A stretch of DNA of 64,000 nt from Bdellovibrio sp. BCCA (lineage in GTDB: Bacteria > Bdellovibrionota > Bdellovibrionia > Bdellovibrionales > Bdellovibrionaceae). Of this stretch, positions 34,622 through 42,906 are shown piece by piece. Location: NCBI RefSeq assembly GCF_037996825.1, contig NZ_JBBNAC010000001.1:1860001-1924000 (forward strand), written 5' to 3'. Position numbers and translations under genes: made by a program. The notes under the pieces were generated by a model. The model made no database searches, had not been told where the DNA came from, and was given only the letters and a program-made list of their open reading frames with translations. Position 1 is the first letter of the stretch. Every line of letters begins with the position of its first letter.

Positions 34622-35754
34622 GACGTCAAAAGGCGAGTGATATCGTCTTTTGATCGCATCGCATCTTCAAAACCAAGCTCAATCAATTGCCCGCAATAAG
34701 CCGGATCAAATAAAAGAAAACTGGCGACTTCGGTGGTCTCTTGAAGAGATCCAAAGCCACGCAAAAGATAGCGAATCATTCCCGGCAAACGTCGCACGTG
34801 GTGAGACGCAATTTCGGAAATATCCCGCGATGGCGAAATCCATAAATATTCAATAGAACGAACTGAAAGATTGCGTCTTTCGTTTTCAGAGAGCTTTGCG
34901 ATATTCGCATTGATGCGATCCAGTCTTTCAATGTCAATCTCAAGACCATCCATCATCAAGGTGTGCAAAAGGACGCTCACAACACGTCCCACGGACGGAG
35001 GCTTGTTTTCATTGAGATGGCGAGAAGTAAAGCAGACATCTTGTCGCTTTCTGACTCCGATGGCGATAAGTTTGTTTGCCCCCATAAAAATCGCAGGCCC
35101 GCAGGGCGACTGATTGCGAATACTGCCATCGCCAAAATGACGGTCGCCAATTTGAATAGGTGGAAACAGCAGTGGAATCGCCGCAGAAGCCAGAACATGA
35201 TCAATCTTGATATCACTTCTTTCAGATTGTCTTCGCACTCTTTGCCACATCGGAATTTCATTTCCACCTTGAATAAAAGTCACCGTAGAGGTGGAGAAAT
35301 ATTCCAAAGCGGAAACCGCAACGGCTTTAAATTTTCCATCATGAATATTTTTTTGTATGTTTTCAAAATGACAATTATCGTGAACAAGTTTTTTAAGAGG
35401 ACTCGGATCTAAAAGAGATTTTCGCGGCGTTGGCTTCATCAATCCCCCCAAAGAAAGATCGGCAATCCATTGCAAGCCACCAACGGAAAGTGAAACTGGA
35501 TCTGTGATGTAAACTTGCTCCGAGTTGACACGACTCCAAAGATCCGCAAGTTTTTTACTACCCTCTGCGATATGACAACCTTCGGTCGCAGCGAGCATCG
35601 CTGTATTAATGGCACCGGCACTGATTCCGGTGTAGTACGTAAATGGATGGGCGATTCCCAGATCATCACAGATATCTGCAATGGCGACCATCGCGCCCGC
35701 TTGATAAGCCGCGCGCGCTCCGCCACCAGATAAGACAAGACTTAGGGACGACAT
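34618..35754 (-). CDS. Patatin-like phospholipase
   Basis: A 378-residue serine lipase of the patatin family. The oxyanion motif is LSGGGARAAYQAGAM, the nucleophile is the Ser of GISAGAINTAML, and the catalytic Asp is in FGDGSIRNQSP. Patatins cleave acyl esters of membrane lipids and some are effectors in predatory or pathogenic bacteria. No signal peptide is visible, so it is cytoplasmic or exported by another route. There is a polar/basic C-terminal region. It is convergent with kup. Confidence 0.88.
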   Translation of the reverse strand: MSSLSLVLSGGGARAAYQAGAMVAIADICDDLGIAHPFTYYTGISAGAINTAMLAATEGCHIAEGSKKLADLWSRVNSEQVYITDPVSLSVGGLQWIADLSLGGLMKPTPRKSLLDPSPLKKLVHDNCHFENIQKNIHDGKFKAVAVSALEYFSTSTVTFIQGGNEIPMWQRVRRQSERSDIKIDHVLASAAIPLLFPPIQIGDRHFGDGSIRNQSPCGPAIFMGANKLIAIGVRKRQDVCFTSRHLNENKPPSVGRVVSVLLHTLMMDGLEIDIERLDRINANIAKLSENERRNLSVRSIEYLWISPSRDISEIASHHVRRLPGMIRYLLRGFGSLQETTEVASFLLFDPAYCGQLIELGFEDAMRSKDDITRLLTS

Positions 35755-35918
35755 CTTCTTTCACCCCCTTGTTAAAACACTAATATGTTCGTGTTCTTTT
35801 TAACAGTGATTTCTAGACTTGTAGAAAAATACAAAGGGGAGATAATGAAGATGAAACGAAGCCACAATAATCATTCACTCGATTATTGATTCCATTGAAG
35901 GAAAACCTGCTTCGTCAA

Positions 35919-35939
35919 AGGGAGCCCGAGCGGCTCTCT
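35919..35939 (+). terminator. Terminator-like hairpin
   Basis: AGGGAGCC pairs with GGCTCTCT around CGAGC, followed by TCTATTTTAT. It could end the tiny transcript at 35845-35889. Confidence 0.45.
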
Positions 35940-35979
35940 TCTATTTTATCCCCTTTCTTCTTTCGTTGGTTCTCGGTTG

Positions 35980-36109
35980 CTTTCAAAGTTGGTTATGTAC
36001 TTACCCGCTGCGTGAGACTCGCGCGTCCGGCGCTCGCCGGCCTGGAATACCGCATCCTGCGGGGCCGGAGGTCTCACTCCGCAGGTAAGTACATAACCAA
36101 CTTTGAAAG
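35980..36109. repeat. 130-base element with perfect 26-bp inverted ends
   Basis: The stretch 35980-36005 (starting CTTTCAAAGTTGG) is the exact reverse complement of 36084-36109 (ending CCAACTTTGAAAG). Inside, TGAGAC and GTCTCA also pair, and the 78-base centre is unusually GC-rich with CCGGC/GCCGG segments. The whole could fold into one long hairpin. No transposase is present. It looks like a miniature mobile or extragenic palindromic element, or a very strong transcription stop. Confidence 0.7.
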
Positions 36110-36334
36110 ACGACGTCCACGTAAGGAGGGGGACAAAAGAGCTTTCGCCTTTTGTTTGATTCTTTTGATCGGTTTGTTTTTAGTTTTTTTGTTTCTTTGG
36201 TCTTGGTGATGAAAGCTTTTTGAGAGTGGTTTATGGATCTAAGTTTAATTCTTTTTGTCAAAAGTTGATCTTGTTAATCAATTGCGAAATAGTTTGTTTG
36301 TTCATGGATGTAACTTTTGAAGGAGAGTTTTACG

Positions 36335-36925
36335 ATGATGAAGTTTGTTTTGGGTGCTCTTGTTTTGGTGGTGGCTGGTTCTGTTCATGCTGCTGATGTT
36401 TATAAGATTGATGCTAAGGCTAGTTCTGTGGCTTGGAAGGGGTCTAAGAAGATGGGGAGTTCTCATCATGGTGGGATCTCTGTTAAGGATGGGGATGTTA
36501 CTTTCAATAAAGGGCAATTGACGGGTGGTAATGTTGTTATTGATATGACGACTGTGACTAATGATGATTTGAAAGACAGTCCTGACTATCAGAAGAAACT
36601 TGTTGGTCATCTTTCTAGTGATGATTTCTTTAGCGTCACAAAATTCCCTACGGCTTCTTTTAAGATCACTAATGTGACTGCGAAGTCTAAGACAGAAGCT
36701 GTTGTAAAAGGTGAATTGACGATGATCGGTAAAACAAATCCTATCGAATTCCCTGTGAAGTTTACTGTTGATAAGGGAATTGCCACTGGTGAAGCTCTTG
36801 TGAAAATTGATCGTACGAAGTGGGGTCTTAAATATGGTTCTGGCAACTTCTTTAAAGAACTTGCTGGTGACAAGATCATCAACGACGAGTTTGAATTGAA
36901 TTTGAAACTTGTTGCTAAGAAATAG
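36335..36925 (+). CDS. YceI-family periplasmic protein
   Basis: A ~196-residue exported protein with signal peptide MMKFVLGALVLVVAGSVHAA. The YceI lipocalin-like fold, which binds polyisoprenoid or lipid, is shown by YKIDAKASSVAWKGSKKMGS, LSSDDFFSVTKFPTASFKIT and GELTMIGKTNPIEFPVKF. AAGGAG lies eight bases before the ATG at 36335; the frame is open from a TTG at 36317. Codons are strongly biased to T-ending GGT, GTT, GCT and TCT, which suggests high expression. It has its own terminator. Confidence 0.9.
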   Translation: MMKFVLGALVLVVAGSVHAADVYKIDAKASSVAWKGSKKMGSSHHGGISVKDGDVTFNKGQLTGGNVVIDMTTVTNDDLKDSPDYQKKLVGHLSSDDFFSVTKFPTASFKITNVTAKSKTEAVVKGELTMIGKTNPIEFPVKFTVDKGIATGEALVKIDRTKWGLKYGSGNFFKELAGDKIINDEFELNLKLVAKK

Positions 36926-36948
36926 TTTTTTCTTTCAATGAAAACGAA

Positions 36949-36975
36949 AGGCGCTGACTCCCGGCGCCTTTTTTA
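36949..36975 (+). terminator. Terminator of the yceI gene
   Basis: AGGCGC pairs with GCGCCT around a 9-base loop and is followed by TTTTTTATTTT. It lies 24 bases after the stop codon. Confidence 0.85.
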
Positions 36976-37171
36976 TTTTGTGCATCTGTTTTCTCTCTTA
37001 GAATTAATGTCGAAAGTCTGTTCGAACTTTTCCCAAAAATGTCTTTTTTCTTTGTTATCTCTTTAAATGAGTTTGTCTCAAGATGAGATTCATTTGTAGT
37101 CTCGAGTGCTTAACCGTGTTCTTCCTCTGGCGAAGGCTTTGCATTTCACTTCGTTGAATGAGGAGTGCCCT

Positions 37172-37774
37172 ATGAAAAACTTTAAATTTTTATTTATCGC
37201 TCTGCTTGCTACAGCTGCTATGACAATGAGTGCTTGTGCTAAAAAGGACTCTGAGTTTGCGGCTCGTTACGCGAAAAATAAAATGGGCGCCAGTGTGGCT
37301 GACGGAGCCAAAACCCAGGAAGCCGGTGAGCGCGCTGAAGCTCAAGGTCTTTTGGCTGACGTTGTAGATATTCAAAGATACTTCACTCCCGAAGGACAAC
37401 CGGGTCCTCGCGTGGTGATGGCAAAGATTCTCATTAATAATCAAGAGATGCCCGTGACGACTCATCACTGGGGAACTGAGACTGTTGAAGGGCGTGTCGA
37501 TGTCGCAGGCTTTACTGTTGTATTTCATGCGATGTGCGGAACTGTCGACTGCCAACCTTATTACGCTGCCATGGAAATCTATAAAAACAATCAAATGGTC
37601 ATTCAAGAAGGTGTCAGAAAGTATTTCGACGAAAGAGCGGCTGATGGAGATCGCTATCAATGGTTCACTCCAGAGAAAGCTTTACCATTGATGGGCTCAG
37701 ACTCCATGGATCCGCGCGGTATGGTGGGGTTCTTGAACTCCAGCGGGAATTCGACAAGCTCTGGAATTAAATAA
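37172..37774 (+). CDS. Putative lipoprotein of unknown function
   Basis: A 200-residue protein with lipobox signal (MKNFKFLFIALLATAAMTMS, then AC as the lipidated Cys). The mature part contains RYAKNKMGASVADGAKTQEA, a beta-rich middle with two Cys (HAMCGTVDCQPYYAAM) and ends in a Ser/Gly-rich tail (SSGNSTSSGIK). GAGGAG lies eight bases before the ATG at 37172; a longer frame to 37106 lacks support. I do not recognise the family. Confidence 0.72.
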   Translation: MKNFKFLFIALLATAAMTMSACAKKDSEFAARYAKNKMGASVADGAKTQEAGERAEAQGLLADVVDIQRYFTPEGQPGPRVVMAKILINNQEMPVTTHHWGTETVEGRVDVAGFTVVFHAMCGTVDCQPYYAAMEIYKNNQMVIQEGVRKYFDERAADGDRYQWFTPEKALPLMGSDSMDPRGMVGFLNSSGNSTSSGIK

Positions 37775-37786
37775 ATGATTTAAATT

Positions 37787-38080
37787 TTATAACTGACGGG
37801 AAGGAGAGTTGCGTTGACTCTCCTTTTCTTTTTTTATCTCTTCATCTAAAACTTCCGCTAAATGTGTGTGACGAGTCTTCACAAGTTTATCGACTTTGAC
37901 TAAATAGCCCGCCAGGTGATGAAAGAGCTTTTCGATTTCCGCATCCGTTTCCAAGCGTCCTTCCTCTTCTTTGATTTCTTCAATCAGGCGATCGACGATA
38001 AAGAGAGCCGCATTTAATGAGACCCCTACATCATGAAGAAAGTCGCGTTCCTGATAAAGCTGACTGTGCGGGTCAATCAT
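37787..38080 (-). CDS. Small helical protein resembling a histidine-kinase dimerisation (DHp) helix
   Basis: A 97-residue soluble helical protein. The segment ERDFLHDVGVSLNAALFIVD resembles the H-box of HisKA domains, where H-E/D-x-x-x-x-L-N carries the phosphorylated His. A second long helix follows (LVKVDKLVKTRHTHLAEVLD). No ATPase domain is present. AGGAGG stands five bases before the ATG at 38080, so the longer frame to 38197 is not used. The final codons encode the hairpin that terminates the opposing gene. A phosphotransfer or kinase-binding role is only inferred from the H-box likeness. Confidence 0.6.
   Translation of the reverse strand: MIDPHSQLYQERDFLHDVGVSLNAALFIVDRLIEEIKEEEGRLETDAEIEKLFHHLAGYLVKVDKLVKTRHTHLAEVLDEEIKKEKESQRNSPSRQL
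37801..37835 (+). terminator. Terminator of the lipoprotein gene inside a converging gene
   Basis: AAGGAGAGT pairs perfectly with ACTCTCCTT around a 7-base loop and is followed by TTCTTTTTTT. It ends the plus-strand lipoprotein gene and lies within the 3' codons of the small DHp-like gene. Confidence 0.85.
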
Positions 38081-38507
38081 AAGGACCTCCTCAAAACAGT
38101 ATTCGGAGACCTCAGAACCAGTGCAACTTGTAGATTTGCACGTCCGGAAGCCGGCCGGAGAAGGTGAATAATTTTCATCAGCGATTGTGATTTCCACAGA
38201 ACAACTTCTTTATCCCATATGTCCGCATTGAAATAAATGACGCCAAAACGCCTTTAAATCGAATATAACCGCGGAACATTTTAGGATTTCGTTAAGAAAT
38301 GGTGTTGAAACGGGACCAAAGTCATGGCACCTTACTTGCTCATTAGGGATCGGTGGCTCCAAATTGGGACCAAGTTGACCCTTTTCGGAACTGAAGGTAT
38401 TCAGGTCTCCGAAATGATGGAACGTATTTGAATTTGAATTTGAATTGAAGAAACTTAAATAGTTTAAGGAAAACATAAATAAATAACCACGAAGGAAAGG
38501 GAAACCA
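38081..38507. other. 427-base divergent promoter region, non-coding
   Basis: It separates the small DHp-like gene from the outer-membrane protein gene. It holds a dyad GTGCAA/TTGCAC near 38117, a GC-rich palindromic patch GTCCGGAAGCCGGCCGGA near 38140, two copies of GGGACCAA near 38310 and 38367, three tandem TTTGAA copies (38427-38444), and an A-rich stretch before the ribosome binding site. Confidence 0.5.
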
Positions 38508-39527
38508 GTGAAAAAACAAGTTCTAATGTCACTGATTTTGGCGGGATCAATGGTTACTGTAGCGGCTCACGCTGAAGAGCAAGCTCAAAACCAAAGCTCA
38601 AACACAAGCACTATTAAAGTGACTGATGTTCAAAACAAAGATGAGCAAAGAAAAGACATCGACGAAGAGATCACGAATGCTCGTATGAGAGCACAATTGG
38701 GTTCTAAGTCTAAATGGTCTTTCAAATCTGCTCTTGCTTACAACGGTGGATCTGTTCAAAAACCATTCGAAAGAATCCGTCCTAACTACCGTGCATCTGC
38801 TTCTGCAGAAGCTTTGACAACTCTTTCTGGTTCTATCGGTATCAACTACCGTATGAATGACAGAGACAGCCTTTCTTTGAGCACTGGTGTTGCGATGAGA
38901 AATCCATTCCACGATGAAACTGGCCGTTCTGACTTTGCGGATCCTCGTAAAGCTAAAGCTGGTAAAAAGGTTGACCGTTACTACGTAAGCAACCCATCTG
39001 TTGACTGGAGCCGCGCTTATAAAGCTGCTGGCCTTCAAATGATCAGCTCTGCTGGTTACACTCACGTGACTGACCCAGATTCAATCCAAAATACAGCAGC
39101 TCTTGGCTCTATCAGCTTGGATCAAACTGTTTTGGCTGACTTCGGTACTTCTAATTGGTCCGGTGGTTTGGCATTCTCTTTCTACTACTCACTTTACAGC
39201 GCTGATACTCCAGATATCGGTGTTCAAAACGGTTGGCAGCAAGATGACTACGGCTATGGTATCTACCCATTTGCTGAGTACTCTTTCAACGACACCTACT
39301 CTTTCAGAACTGTATTCGGTTACTTCGAAGCTGTTCACTACAAAGATGGTCAACCAGGTGCATTGCCTGCTGGTCAAGTTGAGTCACAAACACCTTACCA
39401 ATCTATGGGCGTAGGTATCTCTGTAACTCGTGACATCTACTTGTATCCAAACGTTCAGTTCACTCCGCTTGATATCAGAGCTGACAGAACAAACGTTGCA
39501 TTGTCTACGAACATCAACTTGTTCTAA
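38508..39527 (+). CDS. Outer-membrane beta-barrel protein, probably abundant
   Basis: A 339-residue protein with signal peptide KQVLMSLILAGSMVTVAAHA. A short N-terminal helical region rich in Asp/Lys (IKVTDVQNKDEQRKDIDEEI) precedes beta strands with many aromatic and Ser residues, ending NVALSTNINLF with terminal Phe. The start is GTG with GAAGGAAAGGG upstream. Codons are strongly biased to GCT, TCT, GGT and AAC, as in highly expressed genes. It has a strong terminator and a 427-base upstream region. The exact family is not recognised. Confidence 0.8.
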   Translation: MKKQVLMSLILAGSMVTVAAHAEEQAQNQSSNTSTIKVTDVQNKDEQRKDIDEEITNARMRAQLGSKSKWSFKSALAYNGGSVQKPFERIRPNYRASASAEALTTLSGSIGINYRMNDRDSLSLSTGVAMRNPFHDETGRSDFADPRKAKAGKKVDRYYVSNPSVDWSRAYKAAGLQMISSAGYTHVTDPDSIQNTAALGSISLDQTVLADFGTSNWSGGLAFSFYYSLYSADTPDIGVQNGWQQDDYGYGIYPFAEYSFNDTYSFRTVFGYFEAVHYKDGQPGALPAGQVESQTPYQSMGVGISVTRDIYLYPNVQFTPLDIRADRTNVALSTNINLF

Positions 39528-39552
39528 TCTGCAGATACAAATGCAAATTCAA

Positions 39553-39582
39553 AAACCCACAGTTAAAAGCTGTGGGTTTTTT
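39553..39582 (+). terminator. Strong terminator of the outer-membrane protein gene
   Basis: AAACCCACAG pairs with CTGTGGGTTT around a 7-base loop and is followed by a T run. Confidence 0.9.
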
Positions 39583-39665
39583 ATTATTTTTCTTACAAAC
39601 ACTTATTCATTTATTTACTGTCCTTATCAAAACTCTTATAAACTAGCAAAAGTTTGGAGTTCAAA

Positions 39666-39719
39666 ATGAAGGTGTTGTGCTTTTTGGCGCTTATTATCCT
39701 CCGTTGTCGGAGCAATTAA
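39666..39719 (+). pseudogene. Out-of-frame signal-peptide leader of the RHS gene
   Basis: GGAG lies eight bases before an ATG whose frame reads MKVLCFLALIILRCRSN and then stops. This looks like the start of a secreted or lipoprotein precursor. The RHS frame begins 11 bases later in another frame. The 5' end of a formerly larger RHS gene was probably lost by deletion or frameshift here. Confidence 0.55.
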
Positions 39720-41590
39720 ATAACGGCATTGAATATCGCTATGATAATGAAGATCGAGTTTCGGAAATTTTGATTGGTGGTATCTCAGCAACTTCTTACA
39801 AATATGGAGCTCAAGAGTCCAGATTGTTTGAAGTTAAAAATAGTCATGCTACAGTTGGAATTGCTTACGCCGTGAATGAAAATAAGAAACCGACGAACTT
39901 AATAAGCTCTCTGGTAACTTCCGATGGCGTTAGAATAAACTATTCATATCTTTGGAAGTTGCCAGTGGCTGTGGATACGCAAGGCCCTGTATCATCTTCT
40001 CTACGTTATAAATATAATGCAGATGCGACCTTGGCCAGTATTGATGTAGCAGGGGCGGATGGAAAGCTTTTTTCATATGCTCTTGGCTATGATCTCGACG
40101 GTCTTCCGATAAAAGTAGGAAGTATTTCTTTCGCCTTGGATACAGTTGGGCGAGTTCAAGGCTCATCTCATGGCGTAATTAAAGGACAAACGCAATACAA
40201 CTTAAATGGATATGTCGTTAGCGATGCTTATTCAGTAAATGGAAAGACCATTGCAAATTTAACCTATTCTAGAGATCCTCTCGGAAGAATTTCGACAACA
40301 GTCTCATCATATCCATCTCAAAAATTGAATTATAGCTACGATAAATTAGGAAGACTAGTTGCAGTTCAAAGTAGCAACGGCATTCGCGAATACTCCTACG
40401 ATGATAATGGCAATCGCTTAAGCTTTAAGTCTGGGTCGGTTGCTATTAAAGGCGAATACGATGATCAAGATCGTTTAATTTTCTATGGTCAGAATAAGTA
40501 CACTTATTCTAAATTCGGAAATCTCGCAAAAGTTGAAGAATATGTTTCACCGTCGCAACAACCAAGAATCACCGAGTACGACTATGACTCCATGGGAAAT
40601 CTTCGCGCTGTAAAGTTACCTGACGGACGTTTAATCGAATACATTATCGACGGCCAAAATCGCCGAATTGGGAAAAAAATAAACGGAAAACTTGTTCAAG
40701 GATTTATATTTCAATCTCAATATCAAATCGCTGCCGAAACCGACGGATCTGGCAAAATCATCCGACGTTTTGTATACGGATCAAAACTCAATATTCCTGA
40801 TTATGTTGTAACTGGGGGCAAAGAGTATCGTATTATCTCCGACCAAGTCGGAACACCGAAAGTAATTGTCGAAGCGGCAACAGGAAAAATCATTGAGTCA
40901 TTAAATTATGACGAGTTCGGTGTTTCTTTAAATGGAAAACATAGCGCTTATCTTCCTTTTGGTTTTGCGGGCGGAGTAAATGATAGCGACACCGGGTTAG
41001 TACGCTTTGGCGCTCGTGATTACTCTCCTATCGTTGGAAGGTGGACAAATAAAGATCCTATCGGATTTAATGGCGGAGATACGAATTTGTATGGGTATGT
41101 TGCCAATAACCCTGTGAGCTATATTGACCCAACTGGGAATTGTCCTTGGTGTATAGGCGCGGTTGTAGGCGGTGTGGCCTCCGGAGTGTCAGCTTATTTA
41201 GCTGGCGGTGACGTGAAAACAATCGCGGTTTCTGCTGCGGTGGGAGCTGTTGCTGGAGCCGCATCCATGGGGGTAAGTGCATTCACCTCATCAGCGACAG
41301 CTGCAATTGCTGCGAATGCGGTAATTGGGGGTAGCGCTAGTGTAGTAAATCAGATCGCAACAGGGACCTCGCTTAGCGCCCTGAATTATTCCCAGATTGG
41401 TATAGGTGCTCTGGCTGGTGGAATTGGAGCAGGCGTCGGATTGGGGGTTGGAACAGCCGCATTTTACGGTACGCCGGTCATTGGGCGAAGCATCGGGCTT
41501 GGTCTTGCACGAACCAATGAATTCTGGGCATCGCTACTAACTGGTACTGCAATTGGAACAACTATTGAGGGAGTCGGCGCTTGCAGGTAG
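39677..41590 (+). CDS. RHS/YD-repeat protein, N-terminally truncated, with a C-terminal tip
   Basis: The open frame (from GTG) covers 637 residues. YD-type repeats run through residues ~15-400 (YRYDNEDRV, LNYSYDKLGRLV, REYSYDDNGNRLSFK). The RHS core ends with LVRFGARDYSPIVGRW and LYGYVANNPVSYIDPTG at residue 487. The last 150 residues are a Gly/Ala-rich hydrophobic tip (VGAVAGAASMGVSAF, GALAGGIGAGVGLGVG). Full RHS proteins are usually much longer, so the 5' part is missing. Codons 243-487 are repeated in the second cassette downstream. The tip may be a membrane-acting toxin or a pre-toxin spacer; the function is not established. Confidence 0.75.
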   Translation: MLFGAYYPPLSEQLNNGIEYRYDNEDRVSEILIGGISATSYKYGAQESRLFEVKNSHATVGIAYAVNENKKPTNLISSLVTSDGVRINYSYLWKLPVAVDTQGPVSSSLRYKYNADATLASIDVAGADGKLFSYALGYDLDGLPIKVGSISFALDTVGRVQGSSHGVIKGQTQYNLNGYVVSDAYSVNGKTIANLTYSRDPLGRISTTVSSYPSQKLNYSYDKLGRLVAVQSSNGIREYSYDDNGNRLSFKSGSVAIKGEYDDQDRLIFYGQNKYTYSKFGNLAKVEEYVSPSQQPRITEYDYDSMGNLRAVKLPDGRLIEYIIDGQNRRIGKKINGKLVQGFIFQSQYQIAAETDGSGKIIRRFVYGSKLNIPDYVVTGGKEYRIISDQVGTPKVIVEAATGKIIESLNYDEFGVSLNGKHSAYLPFGFAGGVNDSDTGLVRFGARDYSPIVGRWTNKDPIGFNGGDTNLYGYVANNPVSYIDPTGNCPWCIGAVVGGVASGVSAYLAGGDVKTIAVSAAVGAVAGAASMGVSAFTSSATAAIAANAVIGGSASVVNQIATGTSLSALNYSQIGIGALAGGIGAGVGLGVGTAAFYGTPVIGRSIGLGLARTNEFWASLLTGTAIGTTIEGVGACR

Positions 41591-41600
41591 AGTCATATTA

Positions 41601-41846
41601 ATGAGTACGAAAGACATAACTATAGTAGTCGTCTTAATATTGGCTTGTATCTTCGGATTCAAGCCAATATTAAATACTTTCAAAATTGTCTTAAATGACA
41701 GGAATAATCCCAAGTCCACGCCTGGAATGCGCAGATTTGTTCTTTTTTGGTTAGGCCTTGGGCTGTTCTGTTGCGCTTTTTTGTTGTTTGCTTTGGCCTA
41801 CTCTGTTGGGGCGCGACTTGGATGGCTCCCGGATTTCAAACTATAG
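41601..41846 (+). CDS. Small membrane protein, candidate immunity protein of the first RHS tip
   Basis: An 81-residue protein with two membrane segments (ITIVVVLILACIFGF and FVLFWLGLGLFCCAFLLFAL). It starts ten bases after the RHS stop and precedes the duplicated core. RHS tips are usually followed directly by their cognate immunity gene, and a membrane-embedded immunity protein would match a hydrophobic tip. No ribosome binding site is obvious. The role is inferred from position. Confidence 0.5.
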   Translation: MSTKDITIVVVLILACIFGFKPILNTFKIVLNDRNNPKSTPGMRRFVLFWLGLGLFCCAFLLFALAYSVGARLGWLPDFKL

Positions 41847-41886
41847 CGTGCCAAAAATATTCGGCAAATTTGATAAAGTCATTTAT

Positions 41887-42621
41887 GATAACGGCAACCG
41901 TTTAAGTTTTAAATCTGGTTCGGTTGCTATTAAAGGCGAATACGATGATCAAGATCGTTTAATTTCCTATGGTCAGAATAAATACGTCTATTCTAAATTC
42001 GGAAATCTCTCCAAAGTTGAAGAATACGTTTCACCGTCGCAACAACCAAGAATCACTGAGTACGAATATGATTCTGTGGGAAATCTTCGCGCCGTAAAGC
42101 TGCCTGACGGACGTTTAATTGAATATGTTATCGACGGCCAAAATCGCCGAATTGGTAAAAAGATAAACGGAAAACTTATTCAGGGATTTATATTTCAATC
42201 TCAATATCAAATCGATGCCGAAACCGATGGAGCTGGCAAAATCATTCGCCGTTTCGTGTACGGATCAAAATTCAATACTCCTGATTATGTTGTAACTGGG
42301 GGCAAAGAGTATCGTATTATCTCCGACCAAGTCGGAACACCGAAAGTAATTGTCGAAGCGGCAACAGGAAAAATCGTTGAGTCATTAAATTATGACGAGT
42401 TCGGTATTTCATTAGATGGAAAACATAGCGCTTATCTTCCTTTTGGTTTCGCTGGCGGAGTAAATGATCGAGATACAGGATTAGTACGTTTTGGTGCTCG
42501 TGATTATGATCCATCTATTGGGCGTTGGACGAACAAAGATCCGATTCTTTTCAGAGGTGGGGATGCGAATCTTTATGGATACGTTGTCAATGATCCCATC
42601 AACTTAATCGACCCAAGTGGT
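41887..42621 (+). repeat. 735-bp duplication of the RHS core 3' end
   Basis: Bases 41887-42621 align with 40403-41137 at a constant offset of 1484 bases, with no insertion or deletion. Both end at the DPTG/DPSG core boundary. Most changes are single substitutions, many synonymous. The sequence outside these borders differs completely. It is the homology block expected for exchange between a main RHS gene and a displaced tip. Confidence 0.9.
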
Positions 42622-42906
42622 CTTTATTGGTTTCGCCAAGATTGGCAAACTCCGGGCGCTGTTGGGCGGCCCGGTACGATCGTGCCGCCAGGGGGTATAA
42701 TAAGCGAAGCCATTGAGAGGTATATACCTGCGGGTTATACATTTGGCCAAAGTCATGACACGTTTGTAGATTGGGCGACCTCAAAAGGAGTGCCCGACTG
42801 GCTAGCCAATATTCCTTCAATGATCCCGGCATATGTGTATTCTATAGGTCTGGAAATTAACCGTACCCAAGGATTAGCTAGCCAACCGGAGCCTATATGC
42901 AAATGA
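41887..42906 (+). pseudogene. Displaced (orphan) RHS core-and-tip cassette
   Basis: This frame carries the duplicated core (245 codons) and then a new 94-residue tip after DPSG: LYWFRQDWQTPGAVGRPGTI, then FGQSHDTFVDWATSKGVPDW and NIPSMIPAYVYS. The frame is formally open from 41758, but that part is the other-frame reading of the small membrane gene and has no core homology. It has no start of its own, so it is probably silent until recombined into a full RHS gene. The tip's HD-containing motif could be a toxin domain, but I cannot assign a family. Confidence 0.65.

Larger units (their letters stand above)
35755..36334. other. 580-base intergenic region between patatin and yceI
   Basis: No convincing gene is visible. 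From the left it holds a dyad TGTTAAAA/TTTTAACA (35770-35805), a tiny frame at 35845-35889 with GGGGAG before its ATG (14 codons, MKMKRSHNNHSLDY), a hairpin at 35919-35939, and a long inverted repeat at 35980-36109. The sequence after that is T-rich and leads to the yceI ribosome binding site. Confidence 0.6.

Noticed and set aside
35886-36209. Plus-strand frame of 107 codons across the 26-bp inverted repeat
   Set aside because: It is composed of the inverted repeat and its GC-rich centre; no start signal or protein-like pattern.
38210-38476. Minus-strand frame of 88 codons in the outer-membrane protein upstream region
   Set aside because: No ribosome binding site, low-complexity Asn/Ser start from the TTTGAA repeat; more likely promoter DNA.
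41758-41886. 5' part of the second RHS frame as real coding sequence
   Set aside because: This part is the other-frame reading of the small membrane protein gene; homology to the RHS core begins only at 41887.
40403-42621. CRISPR array or tandem satellite in the RHS region
   Set aside because: The repeat is a single 735-bp duplication with coding constraint, not a series of short spaced repeats.
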